Of a DNA stretch of 64,000 bases, positions 25,480 to 33,221 are shown in pieces. Position numbers and translations under genes: made by a program. The notes under the pieces are model-generated. The model saw only the letters and a program-made list of their open reading frames with translations. It made no database searches and was not told the DNA's origin. The first letter of the stretch is position 1, and the number at the start of each line of letters is the position of its first letter. Source of the stretch: Ferrimonas sediminicola (GTDB lineage: Bacteria > Pseudomonadota > Gammaproteobacteria > Enterobacterales > Shewanellaceae); the NCBI RefSeq assembly GCF_005116715.1, contig NZ_SWCI01000002.1, forward strand, positions 469,443 to 533,442, written 5' to 3'.

Positions 25480-27320
25480 AGCTGCTTCCCAAACTTGAGC
25501 TTGACGCCGTCCTGGGCCTGGCCGACCACCACAAAGGCGTCTTTAAGCTGGTGACGGACCAGCTGAGACAGGGAGCGGGGCTCCAGGTAGTTGCTGGCCC
25601 TCTCCCCCGCCTGCCATTGACGTTCGTGGTTATCCAGCCGCTGCTGACGGATGAACTCCAGGGCATCGGCGATGTTGAGGGCATCGGTGCGGGTCAGCAG
25701 CCCCGCCTCCATGGCGGCTTTGAGGCGCCTGGGGGTCTCCACCTCCTCGCTGGCGCACGCCAGGGCGTAGAGACGGCCGATGTCGTTGACGATCGCCAGC
25801 CCGCGGTGTTTCAGGTCCACCCCCTCCTTCTGCTCCCCATCCTTGTCAAGCACCCACTGGCGGAAGAAGCCCAGCGGGGGACGGCGGTTGATGCAGTTGC
25901 GCGCCAGGTAGGTGAGGAAAAAGTCGGACTGGCTGGCCCGCTGCACCACGTACTGCTGCAACCGCCTGGCCAAGGCCAGGTCCCCGGCGATGCCGCGGAT
26001 ATCGAAGAAGATGGAGCTGTGCATCACCGCCATCGGCTCCGGCTCGCAGATCCAGCGATCAAACTGGTGTTTCCAGCCCTGCTCCGACAGGCACCACTTT
26101 GGGTTCATCGCCATCACCCCGCCCTTGCACAGAGTCTGACCGCAGCGGTCCAGACCCCGGCAGACAAACTCGGCCAGTGACAGAAAGTATTGCCTCTCCT
26201 CGTCACTGGGTTCCTTAGCCAGCAGCAGGCCGTTGTCCTGGTCTGATCCCACCACTTGGTCCATCCGCGCCTGGGAGCCGAACGCCAGCCAGCACCAGTT
26301 GATCGGCGCCGGCCCCAGCTGCGCCTTGGCCAGGTTGATCAGCCGCTCGGTCAGCCGGTCCGAGATGGCGGTCAGCAGCCGCCCCACCTGCTCGGCGGAG
26401 ACGTCGGCGGCCACCTGAGCCTTGACCAGCTTGGGCACCCCCTCCATCACCCGCACCAGCCCATCCAGGTCGTGACAGCGATTCAACTGCTTGATGATCA
26501 GCGCCGGGTCCGAGTCCAGCTGACGCATCAGGTCGTTGCTGGTCACCAATCCCACCAGCTTGCCGCTTTCGGCCACCGGCAGGTGGTGGATGTTATTACG
26601 GGTCATCATCAACTGGGCATCAAACCAGGTGGCCTGGGGCTCGGCGCACAGCGGCTCGACGGTCATCACCTCGCTGACCCTGGTGGTCACCGCCACCCCC
26701 TTGGCCAGTACCCGGTTGCGCAAATCACGATCGGTGAGGATGCCGATGATCCTGCCCTCATGGGTGATGGGCAGGCAGGAGATGCGGTGTTCACTCATCC
26801 TCGCCGCCGCCTCGGCCACGCTCATCCCGGCCTCGCCGCTGACCACGTCGGCGCTCATCACCCGCGCCAGCTTCATGGCGTTGGTGTGCCTGTGACTGTC
26901 ATAACGCTCTCCGAGGCGGATCCGCTGGCCGTGCTGGCGATTGAAGAAGCGCTCAAACTCCTTGTGGTGGTGTCGAAGCTCGTCGAACATCGCTTGGGGG
27001 ATGAGGTAGAGCAGGCCATCTTCGATGATATGGATATCCGCCGCCGTCGGCTCACCAGTCAGCAGCGCCCTGAACCCGAAGCACTGGTGGCTGTCGAGAC
27101 GGGCCAGCAGCTCCCCCTCCTTGCTGTGCAGCTCAAACACGCCACTGGCGATCAGGTAGAGGCTGGGGTTATCCGGGTCAAACTCAATCATCCGGTCGCG
27201 GCGGCTGGCGTAAGCGATCTCGATGCTGGCGGCGCACCTCTCCCTCGCCTCCCGGGGCAGGGTATCGAAGGGCACAGTGTCAGACAGGAACTGCACCAGC
27301 GGAGTAAGACCATGGTCCAT
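25476..27320 (-). CDS. cNMP-binding / CBS pair / DUF294 nucleotidyltransferase-like protein
   Basis: A 614-residue multidomain signalling protein. Domains in order: cyclic-nucleotide-binding beta roll (about 15-125), two CBS domains (about 150-270), and a DUF294 GlnD-like nucleotidyltransferase core with GSQAR at 348-352 and SDQDN at 359-363. A substrate-binding helical region (DUF294_C, about 470-600) follows. The nucleotidyltransferase motif is intact, so it may modify a protein with UMP or AMP in response to nucleotides; the target is unknown. It is followed by the exonuclease gene. The symporter operon starts 2.5 kb away on the same strand. Confidence 0.92.
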   Translation of the reverse strand: MDHGLTPLVQFLSDTVPFDTLPREARERCAASIEIAYASRRDRMIEFDPDNPSLYLIASGVFELHSKEGELLARLDSHQCFGFRALLTGEPTAADIHIIEDGLLYLIPQAMFDELRHHHKEFERFFNRQHGQRIRLGERYDSHRHTNAMKLARVMSADVVSGEAGMSVAEAAARMSEHRISCLPITHEGRIIGILTDRDLRNRVLAKGVAVTTRVSEVMTVEPLCAEPQATWFDAQLMMTRNNIHHLPVAESGKLVGLVTSNDLMRQLDSDPALIIKQLNRCHDLDGLVRVMEGVPKLVKAQVAADVSAEQVGRLLTAISDRLTERLINLAKAQLGPAPINWCWLAFGSQARMDQVVGSDQDNGLLLAKEPSDEERQYFLSLAEFVCRGLDRCGQTLCKGGVMAMNPKWCLSEQGWKHQFDRWICEPEPMAVMHSSIFFDIRGIAGDLALARRLQQYVVQRASQSDFFLTYLARNCINRRPPLGFFRQWVLDKDGEQKEGVDLKHRGLAIVNDIGRLYALACASEEVETPRRLKAAMEAGLLTRTDALNIADALEFIRQQRLDNHERQWQAGERASNYLEPRSLSQLVRHQLKDAFVVVGQAQDGVKLKFGKQL

Positions 27321-27544
27321 TTCGGTCTCCTAGGGCGTGTGTCTCGTAGGTGTTTAGAGTCTGGGCCCGAAGGGCTGCATCCTCATTGAGAGCCAACTAC
27401 AGGCGTGCTGATACCACAATGGCCAGATGTTGGCGCAAAAACAATCCGAAAAGGCCAACAGGCCTTAGTCCTTTAGTCGAAGTCGGCTCGTGCCGGTGAT
27501 CCGTCTTTGATAGTCTCAACCCATCACAGGCAAGGAGCCCCACT

Positions 27545-27769
27545 ATGTTAACAGTAATCGAGCCCCTCTTCTTACTCGGCGGCGCCGTTCTGGTGCTCAC
27601 CTCGCTCACCCTCTACAGCAGGCGCCAGAAGCACCTGCACGGCTTCTGGCAGGTGTGGGTCGGCAAGCTCAAAGACTTCACCATTGCCGAGTTCCGCTTC
27701 TACCGCATGGGAATTCTGTTTCTCTTTATCGGCATCGTCCTGCGTATCGTCAACCTCACCATGATCTGA
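27545..27769 (+). CDS. Small inner-membrane protein (74 aa)
   Basis: Two membrane segments (about 5-22 and 54-72) with a basic cytoplasmic loop between (YSRRQKHLHGFWQVWVGK). The ATG follows GCAAGGAGCCC, a strong ribosome site. No family recognised. It is divergent from the DUF294 gene and convergent with the symporter operon, so it may belong functionally to the acetate-related locus, but nothing in the sequence proves that. Confidence 0.65.
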   Translation: MLTVIEPLFLLGGAVLVLTSLTLYSRRQKHLHGFWQVWVGKLKDFTIAEFRFYRMGILFLFIGIVLRIVNLTMI

Positions 27770-27811
27770 CCCCGGATGCCAGTTTGGCCACCCTGACCAG
27801 GGTAACAAAGA

Positions 27812-27837
27812 TAAAAAAGGGGCGGTCATACCGCCCC
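27812..27837 (-). terminator. Intrinsic terminator of the symporter operon
   Basis: GGGGCGG-TCATA-CCGCCCC (27819-27837); on the minus strand the stem is followed by six T residues. It lies 27 bp past the symporter stop. Confidence 0.85.
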
Positions 27838-27864
27838 ATCTCTTTGTTGTTTGCTGACGTCAGC

Positions 27865-29571
27865 TTAGTGGGCCTGGGCCTTGCCAGAGCCCTTGGGGAA
27901 ACGGATCTGTTCCACCAGGTCCTGAACATCCTCGGGCACCGCCGCGGTCACCTTGCTCACGGCAAAGGCGACGATGAAGTTCACCATCATCCCCAGGGTA
28001 CCGATCCCCTCGGGGGAGATGCCGAACCACCAGTTCTCGGGAACGTTGCCCGCCGGGTTGATGAACTTGAAGTAGATGATGTAGGCCGCGGTGAAGCTGA
28101 TGCCGGAGATCATGCCGGCGATGGCACCCTCTTTGTTCATCTTCTTGGAGAAGATCCCCATGATAATGGCCGGGAAGAAGGAGGACGCCGCCAGGCCGAA
28201 GGCAAACGCCACCACCTGAGCCACGAAGCCCGGCGGATTGATCCCCAGATAGCCCGCCACCATGATGGCGACGGCTGCCGCCACTCGGGCATAGGTCAGC
28301 TCCTGTCTGTCGGTGATGTTGGGCATCAACGACCGTTTCAACAGGTCATGGGACACCGAGGTGGAGATCACCAACAGCAGACCGGCGGAGGTGGACAGGG
28401 CCGCCGCCACACCACCGGCCGCCACCAGGGCGATCACCCAGTTGGGCAGTTCGGCGATCTCGGGGTTGGCCAGTACCATGATGTCACGGTCGATCTTCAT
28501 CTCGTTGCGCTCATCGCCGGAGTAGAACATGCGACCGTCGCCGTTCTTGTCCTCCCAACTGATGAGGCCGGTGTCGCTCCAGTTCTTCACCCAGGAGGGC
28601 GCCTGCTCACCGACGATGCCACGGCCATCTTCGCCGTTGATGGTGTTGATCATGTTCACCCGGGCGAAGGAGGCAACCGCGGGAGCGGTGGTGTACAGCA
28701 TGGCGATGAACACCAGGGCCCAGCCGGCAGAGAGACGGGCGTCACTCACCTTGGGCACGGTGAAGAAGCGCACGATCACGTGAGGCAGGCCGGCGGTCCC
28801 CACCATCAGGGCGGCGGTGATGAAGAACACGTCGATGGTGCTCTTGGAGCCGTCCGTGTACTGGTTGAACCCTAACTCCGTCGACAGTCCATCCAGTTTA
28901 TCCAACAGGTACATCCCCGACCCGTCGCTGAGGGTCGAACCGAAGCCCAGCTGAGGCAGGGGGTTGTTGGTCATCATGATGGAGATGAACACCGCAGGCA
29001 CCAAATAGGCGGTGATCAGCACGCAGAACTGGGCCACCTGGGTGTAGGTAATCCCCTTCATGCCGCCCAGCACCGCGTAGAAGAACACGATGGCCATGCC
29101 GATCACCACGCCGGTGACGATGTCCACCTCCAGGAAGCGGCTGAACACCACGCCCACGCCGCGCATCTGGCCTGCCACATAGGTGAAGCAGACAAAGATG
29201 GCACAGACCACGGCTACGATGCGGGCCAATTGGGAGTAGTAGCGGTCCCCGATGAAGTCGGGCACGGTAAACTTGCCGAACTTACGCAGGTAGGGAGCCA
29301 GGCACAGGGCCAGCAGCACGTATCCGCCGGTCCAGCCCATCAGGTAGACGCCGCCGTCATACCCCATGAAGGAGATCAACCCCGCCATGGAGATGAAGGA
29401 GGCGGCCGACATCCAGTCGGCGGCGGTGGCCATGCCGTTGGCCACCGGCGGTACCCCGCCGCCCGCGACGTAGAATTCGTTGGTGGAGCCGGCTTTGGCC
29501 CAGATGGCGATGCCAATGTACACCGCAAAAGTCAGGCCGACGATTATAAAGGTGAGTGTTTGCAGTTCCAT
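27865..29571 (-). CDS. Sodium:solute symporter, acetate-permease (ActP-like) group
   Basis: A 568-residue SSS-family transporter with about 13 membrane helices. The SSS-family blocks are clear near the N-terminus (GGGVPPVANGMATAADWMSA, FISMAGLISFMGYDGG) and at TVPDFIGDRY. Helix 5 to 7 carries GVVIGMAIVFFYAVLGGMKG. A periplasmic insert around residues 300-365 is rich in charged residues. It pairs with the DUF4212 protein encoded nine bases upstream, an arrangement seen for acetate or short carboxylate uptake; the exact substrate cannot be assigned from sequence. Confidence 0.88.
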   Translation of the reverse strand: MELQTLTFIIVGLTFAVYIGIAIWAKAGSTNEFYVAGGGVPPVANGMATAADWMSAASFISMAGLISFMGYDGGVYLMGWTGGYVLLALCLAPYLRKFGKFTVPDFIGDRYYSQLARIVAVVCAIFVCFTYVAGQMRGVGVVFSRFLEVDIVTGVVIGMAIVFFYAVLGGMKGITYTQVAQFCVLITAYLVPAVFISIMMTNNPLPQLGFGSTLSDGSGMYLLDKLDGLSTELGFNQYTDGSKSTIDVFFITAALMVGTAGLPHVIVRFFTVPKVSDARLSAGWALVFIAMLYTTAPAVASFARVNMINTINGEDGRGIVGEQAPSWVKNWSDTGLISWEDKNGDGRMFYSGDERNEMKIDRDIMVLANPEIAELPNWVIALVAAGGVAAALSTSAGLLLVISTSVSHDLLKRSLMPNITDRQELTYARVAAAVAIMVAGYLGINPPGFVAQVVAFAFGLAASSFFPAIIMGIFSKKMNKEGAIAGMISGISFTAAYIIYFKFINPAGNVPENWWFGISPEGIGTLGMMVNFIVAFAVSKVTAAVPEDVQDLVEQIRFPKGSGKAQAH

Positions 29572-29580
29572 GGTACGCTC

Positions 29581-29847
29581 CTAGTCTTCCTGAACCTTGT
29601 ATTTCTTGTCCAGGGCGTTCATCTTGGCCACGTAGACGAAGATCAGCGCCACAAAGACGTAGATCGCCCCCTGTTGGGCAAACCAGAACCCCAGCTTAAA
29701 GCCGAACAGCTTGATGCTGTTCAGGGGCTCCACCAGCAAGATGCCAAAACCAAAGGAGACCACAAACCAGATCACCAGCAGTGACAGCAGCAGCCTGAGA
29801 TTTTCCTTCCAATACGCTTTGGCGGATTCGGTACTTTCGAATGCCAT
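29581..29847 (-). CDS. DUF4212 small membrane subunit
   Basis: An 88-residue protein with two membrane helices (about 20-42 and 55-75), the usual companion of this SSS symporter subgroup and a structural analogue of YjcH beside ActP. The ATG at 29847 follows GGGGAGCG. The motif AYWKENLRLLLSLLVIWFVV and the conserved FGFKLGFWFAQQGAI loop identify the family. First gene of the symporter operon; its 366-bp upstream region contains repeated CTTAGAC-type motifs. Confidence 0.9.
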   Translation of the reverse strand: MAFESTESAKAYWKENLRLLLSLLVIWFVVSFGFGILLVEPLNSIKLFGFKLGFWFAQQGAIYVFVALIFVYVAKMNALDKKYKVQED

Positions 29848-30213
29848 AATCGCTCCCCATGTTTCCATTCTTGTAGTAGTGATCGCCCATCCAATGCGCA
29901 TCCGGCCTATGCAACTGCTTCTTGAAACACAACTTATGACGCTGGATAGATGTGAATGGACACAGGTCGCAACGCCAGGCCGGATGCAAAACGTGATCGG
30001 CATCTCGTCGGTTCTAACCTAGCAAGGGGAGCGGTCTGAGCCTCGTAGACCTTAGTCTAAGGCTGGACAGAGACGGTCTAAGACAACCGAAATACCCCTT
30101 TAATTTCAGATGCTTAATCTCGTCTCTGAGGACTTTCTCAGGGGCGATAGACTTTGGTCGAAGGCAGACGAGGCGGGGGATGGTCGCCGGGCCAGGCGGC
30201 CCGGCGAAGAGGG
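29848..30213 (-). promoter_or_regulatory. Upstream region of the symporter operon with repeated motif
   Basis: No gene is visible in these 366 bp. Read on the minus strand, GCCTTAGACTAAGGTCTA (30046-30063) and GCCTTCGACCAAAGTCTA (30148-30165) match at 15 of 18 positions. A third partial copy, GTCTTAGACC, lies at 30075-30084. The first contains a perfect CCTTAG-N-CTAAGG dyad. They look like binding sites for one regulator. Acetate-uptake genes in related bacteria are often under a LuxR-type response regulator (CrbR/ErdR), which is one candidate. Confidence 0.45.
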
Positions 30214-30813
30214 CTAGGGCCGGGTCAGCAGGTACTGAACCAACTCCACATAGTCGCCCAGGGTACGGCCGGGGTTGACCACCAGATACTTGCCGTTGAC
30301 CAGCACCGACGGAACGCCGGTGATCTTGGCCAGGGCGGTGCGACTGTCGCCATCGGCCAGCTTCAGCTTCAGATCACCACTGCTGGCAACCCTGTCATAG
30401 TCGGCACCGCTGACCCCGTGGTCGACGAAGAACTGCCTGAGTTCCGCATCGCTGTGGAGTGGCTTACCATCCTGCTGAATTCTTGAGAAAAACGCTTCGT
30501 GAGTCTGACCACTGACACCGAGGATCTCACTGATGTAGAACCCTTTGGCCGCCAGCTTCCAGCTGTCGCGGTTAAAGCTCACATGGGTGCGCTCGATATT
30601 GACCTTGTCCCCCAGGGCCAGGGTGATCTGCTTGAATGCAGGGTCGAAGCGATAACAGTGGCCGCAATAGTAGGAGAAAAACTCCCTGACCACCGGGGTA
30701 TTGGACTCCGACAGGCCATCCACCACCTTGTAGTGAACCCCCTCCCTGAACTCCTGGGCGGGCGCGACGAAGGCAACCGCCATGAGCGCTAGCGCGAACA
30801 GTCTCGCAATCAC
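30214..30813 (-). CDS. dsbA: Periplasmic thiol:disulfide oxidoreductase, DsbA family
   Basis: A 199-residue exported oxidoreductase (signal peptide ending APAQ) that introduces disulfides into periplasmic proteins and is reoxidised by DsbB. The thioredoxin fold and cis-proline loop (GVPSVLVNG, Pro168) are as in DsbA. The active site is Cys50-Gly-His-Cys53 rather than the CPHC of E. coli DsbA. CGHC is the protein-disulfide-isomerase dipeptide and should make the enzyme less oxidising. Monocistronic; a sigma-54-like promoter facing the other way lies 150 bp upstream. Confidence 0.88.
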   Translation of the reverse strand: MIARLFALALMAVAFVAPAQEFREGVHYKVVDGLSESNTPVVREFFSYYCGHCYRFDPAFKQITLALGDKVNIERTHVSFNRDSWKLAAKGFYISEILGVSGQTHEAFFSRIQQDGKPLHSDAELRQFFVDHGVSGADYDRVASSGDLKLKLADGDSRTALAKITGVPSVLVNGKYLVVNPGRTLGDYVELVQYLLTRP

Positions 30814-30960
30814 AAATCAATCCTCTTAGAAAATATCCAGGAGGCAAGGCCTTGCCTCCCTCTACTGCCGCCCGATAGCCTTCGAGCTGACGTTGTTGAC
30901 ACATGTTAACCCACGGCCCCCCTCAATCCCAAATGGTCACAAAGTAAAGGGATTTCGGAA

Positions 30961-30975
30961 TGGCACACCCCTTGC
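30961..30975 (+). promoter_or_regulatory. Sigma-54 (-24/-12) promoter
   Basis: TGGCACACCCCTTGC has the exact GG/GC spacing of the RpoN consensus (TGGCAC-N5-TTGC). It would start a plus-strand transcript near 30987. An AATCCC/GGGATT dyad lies just upstream (30925-30930 and 30949-30954). Downstream is only a tiny ORF at 31038 and then the 3' end of an oppositely oriented gene. Confidence 0.55.
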
Positions 30976-31037
30976 CTTTATCAGGTAAACAAACCGGCAC
31001 CGCCGCCAGACGGTGCACCAGACTGCCGAGGAACATC

Positions 31038-31064
31038 ATGAACATCAGCGCCCCCAGGGACTGA
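31038..31064 (+). other. Mini-ORF with ribosome site downstream of the sigma-54 promoter
   Basis: GAGG at 31028-31031 lies six bases before ATG 31038, which opens an 8-codon frame (MNISAPRD) ending in TGA. A small CCGCTC/GAGCGG hairpin follows at 31066-31078. It could be a leader peptide, part of a small RNA, or chance. Confidence 0.25.
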
Positions 31065-31080
31065 ACCGCTCGGAGCGGAT

Positions 31081-31743
31081 CTAATCGGTCAGTTCGATCC
31101 GCACCAGCACGGTGGCCGTCATCTCCTGGCCACCGGGCTGGTAGGCGTGATCCGCTTCCATCCGGCTCATCGCCATCACCGGCCTGGGGATGGGACCATT
31201 GACCTCCTGGATCGCCAGCACCTCCCCGAGCTTGTTGCCACTGACCCGGGCCAGGCGCCCGGCCTTATCCAGGGCATCCTGGAAGGCGGACTCCATCAAT
31301 CCCCTCTGGTACTGTGCCCATTCACTGGACCAGTATCTGGGTGTCTCCACCTGGGTCACCCCGTTGTCCAACAGCAGCGCCAGCCAGCGTCCGGACTCGC
31401 CGGCGTCCAGGCTCAGGCCGATGCTGCGGACCGCCCGGTAGCCCACCAACTCGCGGCGGCGCTCCTCATAGTGGTACTCCGGCATCACCCGCAGCGATCC
31501 GGCATCCACCCTCTCCTTGGGAAGGTTGTTCTGCCTGAACAACTCCAGCAGCCGGGCCACCTGAGCATCCACCTGCTCCTTGGCAGTGGCCGGATCCTTG
31601 GCCAGCCTGTCCACGTGGGCCTCCAGCTGCACCCGGTCCACCGGCAGCTGTCCCTGGGCCTGGCCGGTCACCTCAACCCAGCGCCCGCCGGCCATCGCGC
31701 CAAGGGGGAGTGCCATCAATACCGCCAACATCCACGCCTTCAT
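31081..31743 (-). CDS. SIMPL-domain (DUF541/YggE-like) periplasmic protein
   Basis: A 220-residue exported protein. ATG 31743 follows AAGGAGG and starts a signal peptide ending ALPLGAMA. The mature part is a SIMPL/DUF541 domain (VEVTGQAQGQLPVDRVQLEAH near the start, then GYRAVRSIGLSL, then the helix ESAFQDALDKAGRLA). YggE-like proteins are linked to oxidative-stress tolerance, but the biochemical role is unknown. Divergent from the cysteine-rich HTH regulator at 31828, with 84 bp between. Confidence 0.87.
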   Translation of the reverse strand: MKAWMLAVLMALPLGAMAGGRWVEVTGQAQGQLPVDRVQLEAHVDRLAKDPATAKEQVDAQVARLLELFRQNNLPKERVDAGSLRVMPEYHYEERRRELVGYRAVRSIGLSLDAGESGRWLALLLDNGVTQVETPRYWSSEWAQYQRGLMESAFQDALDKAGRLARVSGNKLGEVLAIQEVNGPIPRPVMAMSRMEADHAYQPGGQEMTATVLVRIELTD

Positions 31744-31827
31744 CCAGGCCTCCTTATATAAAGCAAAAGTTTGATTAAATAATCGAACCAGGTAAGATTG
31801 ACATGAAGCATCAACGAGATAGCCAGC

Positions 31828-32451
31828 ATGTCCTCTAATCAGCAACAACTGTTATCCCTACTGAAACGACTCGGCCCTACCCCAGTCACGCCGCTGGCGG
31901 CGGCCCTGGGCGTGACCACCATGGGCGCCCGGCAACACCTGGAAAAGCTGGAACAACAGTCCCTGGTCGGCCACTTCGACAGAAAGCAGGGTAAGGGCCG
32001 TCCCAGTCGTCACTGGCATTTGACCCGCCAGGGGCATCAAAGTTTCGGTGACAGACACAATGATGTGGCAATTCAAATGATTAATAGCTTGATCGCCCTG
32101 GAGGGAGAGGCGGCGGTAGAACGGTTGCTGGATCACCGGGGGCAGCAGCAGTTGCAGGAGTACCAACAAAGGCTCGACAACATCACCGCCCTGCCCCTCC
32201 GACTCGAGCGCCTTGCCAGTCTCCGCAGCGAAGAGGGTTACCTGGCCCGCATCGAGAGAGACGGTGACGACTGGTTACTGCTCGAGGATCACTGTCCCAT
32301 CTGCAGCGCCGCCCGAGCCTGCCAAGGGTTCTGCCGCCACGAACTGTGCCTGTTCCAGGCCCTGCTGGCCCCGGCCCGGGTCGAGCGGGAACAGCACATC
32401 CTGACCGGTGCCCATCGCTGCTGCTACCGGATCAGCTCGGGCAGCACATAG
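31828..32451 (+). CDS. HTH regulator with C-terminal Cys cluster (SufR-like, COG2345)
   Basis: A 207-residue regulator with an ArsR/DeoR-type winged HTH (about 5-70; VTPLAAALGVTTMGARQHLEKLE, then GRPSRHWHLT) and a C-terminal effector domain. That domain carries cysteines at 156, 159, 165, 169, 174, 198 and 199 (HCPICSAARACQGFC, HRCCYRI). The pattern CxxC-x5-C with a late CC matches the iron-sulfur-binding SufR-like group, so it probably senses Fe-S or redox state. It is divergent from the SIMPL gene and may control it. Its 3' end overlaps the epimerase gene by 28 bp. Confidence 0.8.
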   Translation: MSSNQQQLLSLLKRLGPTPVTPLAAALGVTTMGARQHLEKLEQQSLVGHFDRKQGKGRPSRHWHLTRQGHQSFGDRHNDVAIQMINSLIALEGEAAVERLLDHRGQQQLQEYQQRLDNITALPLRLERLASLRSEEGYLARIERDGDDWLLLEDHCPICSAARACQGFCRHELCLFQALLAPARVEREQHILTGAHRCCYRISSGST

Positions 32452-33221
32452 AGATTGGTGTAGCGGTAGCGCCAGCCGAGACGCTGGCAGATGCGCTGCC
32501 CCTCCACCCAGCGTGGCTGGTGGAAGCCGGCCTCAAACTCCGGGGGGGCCAGCCCCAGCCGGTCGGTGCAGAAGCCGTAATAGCGGCGGCGACTGGGGTG
32601 ATGTGGGGAGACCAGGTTGAAGGTTTCTCCCCAGTGATCGGCCCGCAGCAGTGCCAGGATGGCAGCAATCACATCCTCCCGGTGCACCAGGTTGACCGGA
32701 TCGTCGCCGCCCGGCAGCTCGCGCTTGCCTGCCAGGAAGCGTCCGGGATGGCGCGCCCCACCCACCAGGCCGGACAATCGCAATATGGTCACCCGCGGAA
32801 ACTTTTGGCGCACGGCTTGCTCCACCTTCAGCATTCGGGCGGCACGCTCTCCTTCGTCCACCTGCACCGATTCATCGACTCGGCCCCGGAGCTGTCCATA
32901 GACACTGGTGGCGCTGGTAAAGATCACCTTGGCGATCCCCGCCTCGACTGCGGCATCCAGCAGCGGGGCAAGCCGCTCATGGAACGGCAGGGCGTCGGCC
33001 TGTCTGCCCGGCGGCAGGCACAACACCATCACATCACACCTGGGCAGGGGTGGAATCTCCTGCTCCAGATCAACGAGCAAAGGCAGGGCGCCGACACCAC
33101 TCACCGCGCTCAGACCGGACTCACTGCGGCGAGTTGCTGTAACATCATATCCCTTGGCGACCAGTTCGGCGGACAAGGGCAGCCCGAGCCAACCGGCCCC
33201 GGCGACAAGAACGTGGGACAT
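32424..33221 (-). CDS. NAD(P)-dependent epimerase/dehydratase-like protein (YeeZ-type)
   Basis: A 265-residue extended-SDR-like protein. The N-terminal dinucleotide motif is GAGWLG (about 7-12), with FTSATSVYG in place of the usual Ser-Tyr region and RLSGLVG further on. It is close in layout to E. coli YeeZ. Some YeeZ-like proteins lack the full SDR catalytic set, so the reaction is unknown. The ATG shares one base with the stop of the upstream HD-GYP gene (TGATG). It is the last gene of a three-gene minus-strand run. Confidence 0.8.
   Translation of the reverse strand: MSHVLVAGAGWLGLPLSAELVAKGYDVTATRRSESGLSAVSGVGALPLLVDLEQEIPPLPRCDVMVLCLPPGRQADALPFHERLAPLLDAAVEAGIAKVIFTSATSVYGQLRGRVDESVQVDEGERAARMLKVEQAVRQKFPRVTILRLSGLVGGARHPGRFLAGKRELPGGDDPVNLVHREDVIAAILALLRADHWGETFNLVSPHHPSRRRYYGFCTDRLGLAPPEFEAGFHQPRWVEGQRICQRLGWRYRYTNLYVLPELIR

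Noticed and set aside
29951..29964. TGTGAATGGACACA as a CRP site upstream of the symporter operon
   Set aside because: The two half-sites are four bases apart; CRP needs TGTGA-N6-TCACA. The right half also lacks the leading TC.
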